Assembly: GCA_023078685.1 (NCBI GenBank) | Contig: JALGAS010000003.1 | Location: 3,658,001-3,722,000 of the forward strand | Reading direction: 5' to 3' | Origin: Neopestalotiopsis rosae | Lineage: Eukaryota > Ascomycota > Sordariomycetes > Amphisphaeriales > Sporocadaceae | DNA: 64,000 nt | Shown here: in pieces, positions 44,515-56,013 of the stretch | Layout: each line of letters starts with the position of its first letter | Position numbering within the stretch: position 1 is the stretch's first letter | Position numbers and translations under genes: made by a program | Notes under the pieces: generated by a model | What the model was told of the DNA's origin: nothing | What the model saw: the letters and a program-made list of their open reading frames with translations, nothing else | The model's database searches: none

Positions 44515-45604
44515 TCACTCATCCTCCTTCCGACGAAGTTGCCATGCCATGGTTGCGCCTGGACCACAGAGGGTCGACAGAGCCACGAGTTTGGTCATGG
44601 ACGCCTTTTTCGAATTCCTCGACGCAGCGCCAACATCACTGCGCGCCATGAAATAGCCAGCAGTCAAGGTGGTGAGAGTGATCCCAATATAGTCGTACTG
44701 CGTGAAGAGCATGGCGCCTTCCATGAGCGAGTTGCGTGTGTCAGGTATCAGGCGTGAGTGCTGCGGCAAATAGACTCGCGCAATGCTATTATGGGTGTCC
44801 AGCATAGCAGCTATGAGCACTGCAATATGCACAATGCCGCTGACGGTCCCGACGATAGCATAGGCTGCTTTGATGGGGCTTTTGAAGTATTGACCTGATA
44901 AGTACAAGGGCATCAGGTAGGAGATGAGGTCTTGGATTGGTCCCAGCGTGAATGGTCCAAGAAGCCACATAACCACGCCTGCTTGAATTCGGTAAGGGGT
45001 CGAGAGGACGAGACCGGGAATAAGGGTAGGGAGAGAGATGAGGATGGCCCAGAGAGCTGTCAAGGGCAGGGCTTGAGCCTGTTTTGCTGGCAGATGCCGT
45101 GTCGGTGTGTGTGCGCGTTGTTCTATATAGAGTCCCATGTAGATGGGTAAAACGCACGCAGCACCAAAGAAATTCCAAAGCGTCTGCCACCAAATCGGAC
45201 TTGTATATTTGTTAGGACTTCATGTACCTCTCATGTTCCTCTTCATATGGATTGACTTACACCCTGAGTGATCCCGTCTTTCTATTCCGTCGATCCTCAA
45301 CCAAGGACATGACATTGAACACGACAAGTGCAAGCAATAGATCAGTGCCTAGCAGGAAGGGGGCGTCATCGGGGAGTTCGGTAAGGGCAAAAATGGAGTA
45401 GAAAAAGCAGACGAGCTGGCCTAGCATAAAGTCGATAGGCCAAATGCCCGTCCATGTGAAGTGATGAGGCGTGCCTGTAGGATAGACTTGATACCATGTA
45501 ACCTTGATCATATTGACCAACGTCCCATTGATGGCTATGAGGCCCCATAGTGCACCTATACCGTAAATAGCAAGAGCGTAAAAGATGTATTGAGATCCAG
45601 CCAT
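44515..45604 (-). CDS. Polytopic membrane protein of the metabolite cluster, possible cyclase
   Basis: 342 aa from exons 45261-45604 and 44515-45199 (61-bp intron, branch CCTAAC). About eight hydrophobic segments span the protein, starting QYIFYALAIYGIGALWGLIAI. Conserved-looking polar blocks between them are FTWTGIWPIDFML, SLVEDRRNRKTGSLRVPIWWQTLWNFFGAACVLPIYM and GPIQDLISYLMPLY. Acidic and aromatic residues near membrane ends (WPID, LVEDRR) are the kind used for protonation in integral-membrane terpene cyclases of fungal clusters (AscI/MacJ-like or Pyr4-like groups). I recognise the general type from such clusters but cannot assign a family securely. The ATG at 45604 begins MAGSQYIF. It shares a 468-bp divergent promoter with the flavin monooxygenase. 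Confidence 0.7.
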
Positions 45605-46072
45605 GATTGGATATTGCTTGTTACAATGACTGGGAACTATGGTTGTGGGTCGAGAGGGTGTAAACTCAAAGAGCAAAGCACTTGGGATAATGGAGGTCGA
45701 TACAGCGTATGGTTTCCTGGGAATAACGAAAGTTATTGAGTTGGCGTTCAGTGAGAACTAGGTGTGCATCCCTTAGCGGAGTTGTCTGGAGCGACTAGCT
45801 AAAGGCTAACTTGGAGTACCGTACCCACCTAGCTAAACGGCGGTTATAGTATGACTGCGGCGCGGGCGGTGTTTTTCGGCCAGGCTCGGAGCCACTCCGC
45901 CAGTGCGGTCCGCAAATACCGCCCCAAGTCAGAATTGTCCCCGAAACGCGCAATGAGTAAAGGGAAGGCACAAAAATTAAGATACCTAAGAGAGTTTATG
46001 AAGTTCGTAATTCGCTACAAATTCAACTGCGAGACATTCCGTTCGGTCGATACGATCCTTTGGTCAAGCACA
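45605..46072. promoter_or_regulatory. Divergent promoter, membrane protein / FMO
   Basis: This 468-bp region carries a perfect inverted repeat CGGAG-CCA-CTCCG at 45887-45899 (CGG-N7-CCG), a possible Zn2Cys6 site. An ATG at 45851 is in frame with the FMO and would add 74 basic, S/A-rich residues. That start is considered less likely because it would place the inverted repeat inside the coding region. Confidence 0.45.
45887..45899. promoter_or_regulatory. CGG-N7-CCG inverted repeat
   Basis: CGGAGCCACTCCG is a perfect 5-bp palindrome with a 3-bp centre, between two divergent cluster genes. It could be a regulator site. Its spacing differs from the N11 border sites, so it may be for another factor or coincidental. 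Confidence 0.3.
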
Positions 46073-48162
46073 ATGTCATCAATCACCATGAGCTCAACAA
46101 CAGATATAGAACACTTTGAGACTGTCGTCGTGGGGACTGGTAAGACTGATCATTCTGCAAAAAAACATTTGCCAAAGCTGACCTTGTCAAGGATGGAATG
46201 GTCTCATCTGCGCCAAGACCTACTTAGAGTTCCGGCCTTCTGCTTCGCTTGTGCTCCTCGATGAACAAGCTAGCATAGGTGGCGTATGGAGTGCCCAAAA
46301 GATCTATCCCACTCTCTATGCACAAATCAAGCACGGTCTTTTTGAGTATTCTTCATATCCCATGAGACACGAAGGAATCTCACCCGATGGTTATGTTTCG
46401 GGAAATACAATACATGCGTACCTCAATGATTTCGCCTGGGATCACGATCTTGTTCGGCGCACCCGTTTAGGTACCACCGTAGCCGAGGTATCACAACTTT
46501 CCAATGGAGGCTGGCGCCTTGAATTGGCTGGTGGAAAACCCCCCATTGAGTGCGACAAGCTTATTTATGCCTCCGGCGCCACGTCGCATCCTGTCATGCC
46601 CGTGTGGCCCGCAAAAAGTTCTTTCAAGGCACCAATTATTCATTCATCACTGTTAGGCACAAACCTCGAGGCTCTCGACTCAGAAAGAGTTCAGACGATA
46701 ACAGTCGTAGGCGGTGCAAAATCTAGTTTCGACACCATCTTCTACCTTCTTAAGGCTCGCAAGAAAGTTCATTGGATCATTCGTGAGGATTCAGAAGGCA
46801 GCGGGCCCATGGCCATTATGCCTCCAACACTTCTGGGCCTTGTCAATACCATGTCGGCTGTGACAACCCGCTTCATGGTACTGATGGGAAGTTCTATCGA
46901 CAGTACCGATGGGCCTGGCCACCAGTTCTTCCAAAGAAGCTATATAGGTCGGCTCATCGTTTGGTTGTTCTGGCTTGTTCTCAACTGGATTGCTGATCGT
47001 CATGCTGGCTATGGCAAATCAGAGAATGCAGCCAGGCTGAGACCAAAGCCGCATGGGACCGGGTAAGCTACACTACACCCACCTCAATATCACTGTCGTT
47101 GACACAACTTTAGAGTGTTTTGGGCCAACGCTGGTCTTGGAGCCGCGAGCGTACCCGGCTACTGGCAGACATTTCATTCTGGGGATTGTACAGTCCACCG
47201 AACTGACATTCAATCCTTCTCTGAGGGCAACACAATCCAACTTACAAATTCAACGCGAATACAAACAGACTTCGTGATTCTTTCAACAGGTTTCGACAAA
47301 TCTTATCATACTTTTGGCCCGAAACTCCAGCAAAAACTCGGCCTTGCCAGTGACCTTTCAGAGGAGCAAAAGTGGGCTCGTCTGGAGACAATCGCCGGCC
47401 AGGAACTGGATGAGCTGCTACCAGGCCTAACAAACCCACCTACTGATATTGGACGCACCAAGACCATGGCTGCTGATACAGTAGACCATCAAATGTGTGG
47501 GTCTAGTCGCCATTATCGCCGCCTCATTGTGCCCACTCTAGCCGCAACGGGCGACAGATCCATTATCTTCCCAGGCTTCATTCACTCCATATATACTCCC
47601 GTAGTAGCAGAGGTCCAGGCCCTCTGGGGTGTTGCCTTTCTCTTAGGTCTTCAAGATTTGCCTTCGCTTGAGACTATGGAGGTCGAGGTGGCACAGTGGA
47701 ATGTATGGAGCAAGAAACGGTACGGTGTTCAAGGCCAAAAGCATGCATATGCAATCTACGACTTTTTGCCTGTAAGTCTGCTTATCTTTTTCATTTTTCG
47801 TATCTTTAGAGTCAAGCGAGAGGCTGACATCTAGGAACATTAAGTATATCGACACACTCCTCAAAGATCTAGGCGTCAATCCTTGGCGCAAAAATAGCTG
47901 GTTCGCACACTGGTTTGAGCCGTCGTACCCGCGCGAGTACAAGGGCATCCAGGATGAATTTCGGCAGGCCTTGGCAGCAAAGCAAGGACGCGGATTTGTG
48001 TCCGGGGGCTGCGCGGCCACCATCATGGATGGAGACGCGGGCTCGTTGACCCCCTCGTCAACGACAGTTGCTGACCAGCACGATGAAACGATCGCCTTAT
48101 CTAAGACTAATGGTCTTGCGGTTCATGTAAACCCGCTACTGACTCGGGTATATGCAGAGTAG
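46073..48162 (+). CDS. Flavin-containing monooxygenase (FMO/Baeyer-Villiger type)
   Basis: 637 aa from exons 46073-46139, 46192-47062, 47114-47771 and 47845-48162 (introns 52, 51, 73 bp). FAD loop VVVGTGWNGL (Gly21-x-Gly23-x-x-Gly26) is created by the first splice. LLDEQASIGGVWS follows, with the class-B GGVW motif. The NADPH loop ITVVGGAKSSFDTIFYLL lies mid-protein, and FPGFIHSIY resembles the FxGxxxH fingerprint. Hydrophobic IGRLIVWLFWLVLNWIAD may anchor it to a membrane. Likely reactions are epoxidation, hydroxylation or ester-forming oxygen insertion on the polyketide. It is divergent from the membrane protein, and epoxidation followed by cyclisation is an attractive pairing. Start MSSITMSSTTDIEHFE; ATG 45851 is a longer alternative. 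Confidence 0.9.
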
Positions 48163-48696
48163 GACTGCTGTGACTATTGTCAATGACGGGGACAATTTGT
48201 TTTCATCCTTTCATATTACATTGTACGAGATTGTATGGAAGTCGGACGCCATTCAAGCCAAACACTCTAGTCTCAAATACTCCCGTCGGGAAATGTTCTG
48301 CTAGTCATTGCCAGCTAATCGAAATACTCTACCTCAGAAGCATTGAACCATCAATCCAGTAGCTTTGCATGACCTTTCCTGACGAACAGAACAACTTGCA
48401 TCGTCGACCATGTTTGTTTCAGTTACTCACAGGATACCAACATGGTCGACGATGCAAATTCCAAGAAGAATGTGACATCCTCTTTTCTTTTCTGTTTCAT
48501 TTTTGACCCTTCGATTTACACCTAGGGGCATTCATTGGCAATTACTTTGATATCTCACCTCGAACTCACTTTTCAATTTGACCAGTATTTGGAAAAGCTA
48601 ATTGAAATAGGGACAATGATTTTGCGTTATGTACAGTTAGCAACAACTATCTGTCTCCAAATCTATGTTTTAAAATACTGATATTTTTTTCCAACT
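48163..48696. other. Convergent 3' intergenic region with long hairpin
   Basis: A 534-bp gap between the converging FMO and BBE-like genes. It contains the perfect 19-bp inverted repeat described separately. Confidence 0.6.
48396..48457. repeat. Perfect 19-bp inverted repeat (hairpin)
   Basis: TTGCATCGTCGACCATGTT at 48396-48414 is exactly complementary to 48439-48457, with a 24-nt loop. The arms contain the palindrome GTCGAC. On RNA this forms a strong stem. Possible roles are a terminator or insulator between convergent genes, a small-RNA precursor, or a relic of a miniature element. Confidence 0.8.
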
Positions 48697-50509
48697 TTAA
48701 AGATCTCTGAAAAATTGCGTCCTCCCAGCCTTGCACAGTCGGGCATCCGCCATTTCCACCCACGATTCGCTTCCCACACCTGTCCTTGCATACAGCACTG
48801 ACTCAGGATCGTACTTTTTCTTTATCTGCAACAGTCTGGCATAATTGGTACCATACATCTCCTCTTGCCAATTCTTGGTTTCGTAGTTCGCTTCATTGAG
48901 ATAGATCGCACCGCCAGGGGCTGCGGCGTTGATCATTGGCTGCATGACATTGACCGCATAATCGTGCCTCTGCGACATCTCCTCGGAGCTCGCAAATGGA
49001 TCCCACGAACCGCCCTGAACGCAGAAGAGCAGCGCCTCCCGCCAAGCTGGATGCACTGCATTGTCCGGGTGTCTCACCCGATCAAGATTCAGCGCCTCGC
49101 AAGGAATTGGGCCGTAGCCGTCTGCTTTAGAGATATTGCGCAGGGTTTGCGTGAGCAGCCTATTACTCTCCGTGTTGGTGACTATGGCGCGCGGGACTGT
49201 GCGGCTGGTCGAGAAGGTGGCGTAGTCGATCCAGCCTTCCGGACCTGGACCTACATGGGCTGTCAGGTGCTCATAGAAGCCGTGGGAAACGCGGAAGTTG
49301 ACATCAACTGAAATGCTCCGCGACGTAAGATCATCAATGAATGGCTTCAAAAGAGCGGTGGCGCGTTCGAGATTTGCACCTGGCATCGTTGCCGCAACAA
49401 CGTTTAAGGCTGTGTTGGTAATGAGATAGAAAAAGCTGTTTCCGGCGTCCACGAAAGCCGGCGTCAGCTCATGAAACGCACCGACTGCCTCCCAAAATGC
49501 ATCGTTACCGATCTGCGAGTCATCAAATGAAAGAGTCGCGCCACCGATAGCGCTATCAGCGTGAAGTCGAGTTGTCATCGATATAACAACTGCAAAGGTA
49601 CCGCCCCCACCACCACTAAGGGCCCAATACAGATCACTGTTCCGGTTCGGGCTTGCGATAATGTGCCGCCCATCCAGGGTGACAACCTCCCACTCTAGAA
49701 CATTGTCGGAGCCCATACCGTACACACCTGACAGTATCGAGTGGCCCCCGCCTTGGCTATAGCCTCCTGAAATGCCAACAGTCGGGCACACGCCGCTCAC
49801 AACGCGGTGACCAGTCGCGTGCGCGAAAGTGGTTGCATCATGAGCTAGCACGCCGGCACCGAGCTTGACGGCGGGCCCTGAGTAGTATTGCGACGTATAC
49901 GTCGGAATATACTCTTTCGAGTCCAGATGGTGCGTCCATAGTGACAGACCACCTTTCCCCGTAGACTTTCCCATGTAGTCGTGACCTGTGTTCTTAATTA
50001 CAAGGCGAATATTGTGCTCTCGGGCAAACTCGATTCCAGCCTGTACATGCTCCACTGAACCAACGTCGATAACATAACTGACAAGGTTGCCAAGCTCACA
50101 GGGCTGATCTCGAGGTGTAAAAGGGCTGCAAGAATAGTTCTTGAACCACATATTGAAAACTTCAGAAGGCGTGTCAATGCTAAGTTTCACTACATCAATA
50201 GTGGTCAAGTAGTATTGTATCGCGATCCACATACTGTGACAAGCTAGTCTTATTCCAGCTCTGCTGAAGATCAGCACATGCGTTAGCATCGTAATTGTTG
50301 AATGGAGCATCATGACAGACGCTGCCAAGCGGGATGGTTTCAATCAGGCGCCCATTGACAGTCTTGTTGAGCTGGGTCCATTGCGTTGGTGCTGGCCAAT
50401 TGGTATCTCCGGGGACTGCCCTACATTCGCGGCCGGACCACAAATTTGTATCGGGCCGTACACTCGAAAGCCAGGCACTGAGGCCCAGAAGAATTCGTTG
50501 AATAGCCAT
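48697..50509 (-). CDS. Secreted BBE-like FAD-linked oxidoreductase
   Basis: 585 aa from exons 50235-50509 and 48697-50179 (55-bp intron, GTATGT..CTTAG). Signal peptide MAIQRILLGLSAWLSS; then ECRAVPGDTNWPAPTQWTQLNKTVNGRLIETIPLGSVCH, the usual secreted N-terminus. FAD domain: RLVIKNTGHDYMGKSTGKGGLSLWTHHL, with the His expected to link to FAD, and SGVCPTVGISGGYSQGGGHS, with the second Cys linkage position present. The C-terminal YLNEANYETKNWQEEMYGTNYARLLQIKKKYDPESVLYARTGVGSE is the BBE block. Enzymes of this type do oxidative cyclisation, dehydrogenation or alcohol oxidation in fungal clusters, usually in the secretory pathway. In-frame upstream ATG at 50530 is an alternative. Confidence 0.92.
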
Positions 50510-51764
50510 TGTAGAGTAATTCTGTAACATAAGCACACAAAAAAGATCAACTCGAGTGAATGCTTTAGTGCAATTTATTCAAATGCTGCTTTATCCATTC
50601 TAAGTTGCGTTTCCATGTATCTAACCCAAGCAACGCGTCGGCGGCGGTGTAGTCCCGGCGCGGACTAGTCGCACCGTCGAGCGCGGAACTTGTCGGGCCA
50701 AAAAGTGCCCCTCATTAGGACGAAGATAGAGTGTTTGTGCTGTCAGACAGGTAGATTTCGCTCATTCCTATTATCTGTCTTCCTATTGGCTCAGTTTGTG
50801 ACTATATTTGCATGGATAGGATTTGCTCGGGATGTTTCTCGCACTGCACCCCGATGGTGCCTCTAAAATTTGAAAGCGTCATATACATAGTATATACCTA
50901 CCCTTTACAGGATACTGCATATTTACGTGTTGACACCGCATGTATGCAATGCCAATCCTGCAGGATTATCGCTTGCCAGGTAGCACTACAGTATGCATAT
51001 TGGTGTATCTGTTGTACAAGATCATGTCAATCTGTCGGTTCGTGCGTGCAAGCGTTACACGGCATAGCCCTGTTGACTTCGACCTTTGAGAGATTTCACG
51101 CAGGCTTTGAAAGTCACGGGATATTCTGCACACTGACAACTGGTGGCGTCAACATGAAGGCAATTCATACAATGACCAGACTAGGGCTTCTTAGAACTAA
51201 AAGATGATAGGTTGCAGCAACCTGAAATTGCCACATTCCTGCACATTGTCCTGCTGCACGCTAATCGACGTTGTCAGCGCGGAGAAAATGGCTCCGAAGT
51301 CCGCGATAATCCATCACCTAACGACCGTTTGTATTAGTCCATTGGGCGGTGAAATCAAGCTTGGCCAAAAGTTTTCCATTCTCGAAGTTGAACTATTGTC
51401 CGAAAAGCCGACCGAATCAAATACCTTTTTTCTTTCCCCCGCGGCTTCCCTCCTTTTAGTCAATGATTGGTTTTCCTGTGGCGTAAAAGCAACTAGGGCC
51501 AGCAGGTAATGTTAGCTCCGTCACGAGAAACGAATTTTACAAGACCACTGAGAAAATGAAGTCAGTAAACGAATGAGGCCTGATTGAATGTGTCGATCGA
51601 ATGGTAGGAGACAAGTCTTATTGATTTCAGAATATGTGATACGAAAGAAATGGATTCATTATCCATTATCCGTGACTCACAAAGTAATAAAGAACGTCGA
51701 TATTCATGAAGTATGGATAACTACCTAAGAGACCAAATAACAGACTGAAGCCCTTTTTAAAGTG
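50510..51764. promoter_or_regulatory. BBE promoter and intergenic region
   Basis: 1.25 kb. A GC-rich block with many CGG/CCG triplets lies at 50637-50705, 130-200 bp upstream of the BBE start, in otherwise AT-rich DNA. It is a candidate regulator-binding region. ORFs at 50812-51509 have no domains. Confidence 0.45.
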
Positions 51765-53365
51765 TTACTGAACTAGTATCCCGTTCACGTTTGAAACGCC
51801 GTGGCCAGGATCGTGAAGAACCTCAGTTTGGTGACCTGTACTGGCCACCACATCGGACGTCCATGCCATCTTTCCTCGAGGGAACCCCTCACTCGACAAG
51901 AACTCAAGCTTTGGTGCACTAGAAAAGTACTGCCCAATATAATCAGCAGGCCAATGATCTTTAAACAATGGAAACACCCAATTAGCCATGAACTTATGGA
52001 GCGGCGTAGCAAAGGTTTGCATGCGAGCAGCCATGCCGCTGAGTTTGACAATGTGTTTGACTCGTGGCTTCTGCTCGCTCTGATATGCTTCAAACGCGGC
52101 GTCGAGTGCCGTACCACTGGGCCTTTTCTGGGGGCTTGCCTTCACGGCTTTCCAGATACTATTCGACAGTCTTGCGACGTCTTCGATTCCTGTGTTTCCT
52201 CCAAGAGCAATATTAGGATGCGCCTATGAGGATTCGTAATTAGTCCTAGAAAATATCATGAAAAGCGTGAGTGTCACGTTCGTACCTTGTGAGCTGCATC
52301 ACCTACAAGACAAATACGACCATGATGCCAGTGCTCCAAGACGCCCTCCTGAAGCATGACGACGCGGGCGGGCTCACGACGACGCTTCCATACTTCCCCA
52401 AAGACCAATTGGTCTGTGACAGGCTTATCGATCACGAGCTTGGCCAAAGCCTCGGCGTCCGCTTCTGTGTAACGCTTACGGTGGGGCCACGCCATGGGCT
52501 TGTCGTACAGGAAAACGACAACGGCCCACACGGCATCGTGGGTGCAGGTGAAGAGGAAATTGAACTTGTTCTGGTACGTGATTACAATATCTCGGTATCC
52601 AAGTTCAGGAATGGGAGGCGTCGTGATGATGAGAGTCTCGGAATACGCCTTCAATGCTGGGGTGGTACAGATGCGTTAGTGAGGTACACGTTCATACAAA
52701 TATATAAGATTGCAACTTACACGTCTTTTCCGCAGCAGTGATTAATCCAGGCGACACTTGAGCGGCATGCTCCCACATGTAGCTTCTTATCAATGTGTGT
52801 ACGCCATCGGCACCAATGATCATATCGCCTGTCTCTACAGTGCCGTCTGCCAGGTGAACTTCGACTCCCTCAGGAAATTGCTTCACGTCCGTGATAGTTA
52901 CTCTGGTTCTGATAGTAGACTTGTCTGAAAGATTGTTGTACAGAATCCGAAGTAGATCTATTCTCTCAATGGGCCACATGGAAACCCCATGGCTAGCATT
53001 GTATGTTCGAGTTAACTAACTTGGCGAGGATGTTAAGGAGCATGGACTGACTTTTGTTCAACGCAATGATACACTTGCGTATCGTAGACTGGGCTTCCAT
53101 CTGGCCCATTTCCTTTGAACCCAATAGTTGCCTGAGAAACCTTTTTGATATCTTCAAGAACTCCAAGCTGATAAAGAATACGTAAGCTATGGGGCCACAT
53201 CGCTATGCCCCCCTTGGGTGGCGCAATATCGCCCTTCTCGAGCACAATGAAGTTGATTCCCATCTTCTCAAGACAGTTGGCGGTGACTAGTCCTGTAAGA
53301 CCAGCACCAACGACGATGACGCGGAAAGGACGATCATCGTCAAACTGAGACAGCCTTTGCGCCAT
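51765..53365 (-). CDS. FAD-dependent monooxygenase (salicylate-hydroxylase-like)
   Basis: 471 aa from exons 53052-53365, 52721-52992, 52286-52656 and 51765-52223; introns 59, 64 and 62 bp. Group A flavoprotein hydroxylase: FAD loop FRVIVVGAGLTGLVTANCLEKMGINFIVLEKGD (Gly20-x-Gly22-x-x-Gly25), DG motif IIGADGVHTLIRS, and GD motif RICLVGDAAHK (Gly314-Asp315), continued after the last intron by AHPNIALGGNTGIEDVARL. The first donor is GTCAGT, weaker than usual. Fungal relatives epoxidise or hydroxylate polyketide and meroterpenoid intermediates (PaxM-like, SorC-like). A hydrophobic C-terminal stretch (FMANWVFPLF) may associate with membranes. A CGGCCGCT element lies about 165 bp upstream. Confidence 0.92.
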
Positions 53366-55321
53366 CCCTTTTCTTCTTTGGCAATTCAGTAAGAAAACGA
53401 CCTCACAATGTGTGTTAGGGGTTATCAGGATTTAACTTCAGAGATAATTTTGTCTGGCAAGAGAAATCAGTTCTAGAGACTATAAGAGGCAAAGCCTCGA
53501 GCTACAAAGGCACATATAGGCTTGGGTGCCCGGCCGCTGGGTCCCGCATATGGAGTCATTGACGGCCTTTGCACTTTATGAGTCTCTCTCAAAACTCGGA
53601 AAATTTTAATTTCACTTACCCCAGTCAATACCCCACGAACCAGACCATTCAAAGCGCTGTTAGATCCCTGTGTTCTGATGCCGATATGTTCCGTGCTCCC
53701 TCAGGGCCTCTTCTAGTGCCACCCCCCTCTATTTCCAAGCAGATGCTAAGCTCTTGACATATAAGCCGCATTATAAGATATTGATCATTACTCCGGAGAT
53801 ACCTAAGCTAGAATCTTACTCAATATAAGAAATCAAGACACACCATTGGCCGTAGTTGATGCTGTAAGCTGACTGCGTCGCAACCATGACATAACGCAAT
53901 CGTCTGGATATGGTAAAGCCAAGATGAATCAATCATCCTCAGCCAGCCCTGGAAGCCGCAACGTTTCCTCGATGGAATGGTATGCATGTAGAAAAAAGTC
54001 CCTCAAGGTGGCTACAAAGGGTTAAGGTGTGTTACAGAGGATGTCAGCCCGACATACTAGCTTACAGAAACACCGCTGGTAACCCTGCTACACTCAGGTG
54101 AACGTGCTTGCTCGGAGAGAATTGGGGCCAGATTTCGCGGCATCGGCAGAGAACGATTCCGGTGCCAGGTTGTCAAATGTGATAAAGGATCAGCTAATCT
54201 CGAAATCAAAATGCACCCTGTACCCTGAACCGCAACCGATATGTCGGTAGGTATCCACAAACGTATGATGCTTCATCCACTAGTATAGATTTGGGCTGTA
54301 TATCTAGTCATCAGGTGATGTGGCGAATGTTCTCGGTGCAAAGCTACTGGTTCCTGTACGAAGATATCCCATATATGCCCATCTGCTGTTCTGGAATCCC
54401 TCGAGAAGCGTTCTTGCTAGCTCCATTCGAGAAATGATCCACATATCATCTCGGGTAACTTTGTCCAACTACATAGATAGTGACTCTAATTACCGCTACA
54501 TGATCAGTCGCTTCAATGGAATATAGTCTTGCAGTGATGGCCAGAGAGAATAACTAGCCGCCTGTGAACGAAGAAAGGCTACATGGTAAATGTGCAGTTG
54601 TGTAATAAGTGGGACGTTCTGCTAGCCGAGGTCATCGTTTTCGATGCAAAGTGCATGATAAGAGAGAGTCTTCTGGGAGCCCTTAGTCTCATCTGTAAAG
54701 GCCCATGTGAAGGATGCTTAGCGTGAGCATAGGAAGCATGGGTTGTCCCTTTTTGAAAACCTAATCTTAATGATAAGGCGAAGTATCATCCTGAGGCACA
54801 AAGTTGTCAGATACAGTTGACTGGCCGGTACTCAAGTGCTTCTCCATGTTGCTCAGGTGCTGACCTGAATTCTAGCCATTCATCTCTTGTGGATCTCAAG
54901 AACAAGCGCTGAAAGCCCGGCGAAGCAGAAAATCGGAGATATTCTATCTCCGAATGGCGGATGTCATGCCCGTCAACCACGGATCACTTCGGGCCGCCCC
55001 TCACCGAGTCGCGCGGATACTTTTCTGACAGGCTTTTCTTACTAGGGAGAAGCCGCGGTGACTAGCGAAATGCAGGGGCGATATATCCCGGTTCTGCAGC
55101 GACCTAGCGTCGGGGTAGTTTTACCCGCACGGTCATCGTATAGTCAGTCCTATAGTCCTGTTAGTCGCTTGTTAGCTCAAGCATAACTGAGACAATATAT
55201 ACTCGCAATATGATAGTCTACCACCCACACCCACAGTCAAGTAGCTCCGTTTGTTGTTATTAGCCATTTCGACCCTCGCTGGTGTCTGCAACGTTTAACA
55301 AAATCCAATCTTCACGTAATC
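53366..55321. promoter_or_regulatory. Long intergenic region between divergent cluster genes
   Basis: 2.0 kb between the FAD monooxygenase and the DUF3237-like gene. It contains the CGGCCGCT element at 53531, GC-rich CGG/CCG sequence at 54960-55130, and a TATATA stretch near 55196 before the DUF3237-like start. No gene relic was recognised, though the length would fit a lost small gene. Confidence 0.4.
53531..53545 (+). promoter_or_regulatory. CGGCCGCT element, variant of the border site
   Basis: CGGCCGCTGGGTCCCG has the same first eight bases as the two border sites, with CCG 10 rather than 11 bp from the CGG. It lies about 165 bp upstream of the FAD monooxygenase start. Confidence 0.35.
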
Positions 55322-56013
55322 ATGGCTACTCCCAGTGGTTTCCCAACCTTGCAGCCTGCGATGCTGATCAAAGTAAGTCCGATATTTCTAAGTTTTCTTT
55401 TTCACTAGAAAGTTCAACTTACTGAGAATGACGTCGTTTGATCAGTGTGGTCTTACCGGATTTCTGCCCTGTGGTGACATCCATACGGGTTCAGCCTTGT
55501 TCGGGCTCCCGTTCGGCGAGGGCAGTCTCGTGTCTGTGGATGACTTTGAGCCTAAACTCGATTTCAAGATGCGAAACGGCCAGGATTGGTTTCGTATCGA
55601 TAACGACAAGAAGCATGCTCGTGCCACCATCAGTGGAATGGCCGTCGATGCCGAGGGTCGTGCTCTTCGTTGCATTGCCGAGGGCGTTTTTGACCTCAAC
55701 GAATACACCCTGCCGCTCATCACTGGAAGCGAGGACGCCAAGAGTATTCCTTTCGGCCACGCGAGTGAGTCTTTAATGCGTTTCCCAGTTTTTCAATTTT
55801 CCTGCTTTCGTCCCGCGATTCTATGCAGAGATTCTATGTGAGCTAACGAGCAGCAAAGCTGAGATCATGAGATTTGAGTGTGGTCACCCGGAGTACAAGG
55901 CAATTGAGAACATGCTGTTTGCATCAAGCCTGCGTTTGGTCAAGAGCGAGAACGGGGAGATATCTGCCGAGATCGCAATTTCTCGAATAATCTCTGGCAC
56001 TGGCCATGACTGA
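55322..56013 (+). CDS. DUF3237-like small protein in the cluster
   Basis: 184 aa from exons 55322-55372, 55446-55764 and 55829-56013 (introns 73 and 64 bp). The pattern fits the DUF3237 beta-barrel family: GSALFGLPFGEGSLVSVDDFEPKLDFKMRNGQDWFRIDNDKKHARATISGMAVDAEGRALRCIAEGVFDL, then IMRFECGHPEYKAIENMLFASSLRLV near the end. That is the order of 'polarised substrate loop, barrel strands, F-x-x-G-x-P-x-Y-x-x-L/I'. No catalytic role is established for the family. There is no signal peptide. In this setting it could bind or fold an intermediate, or catalyse cyclisation, but this is inference. Confidence 0.7.
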
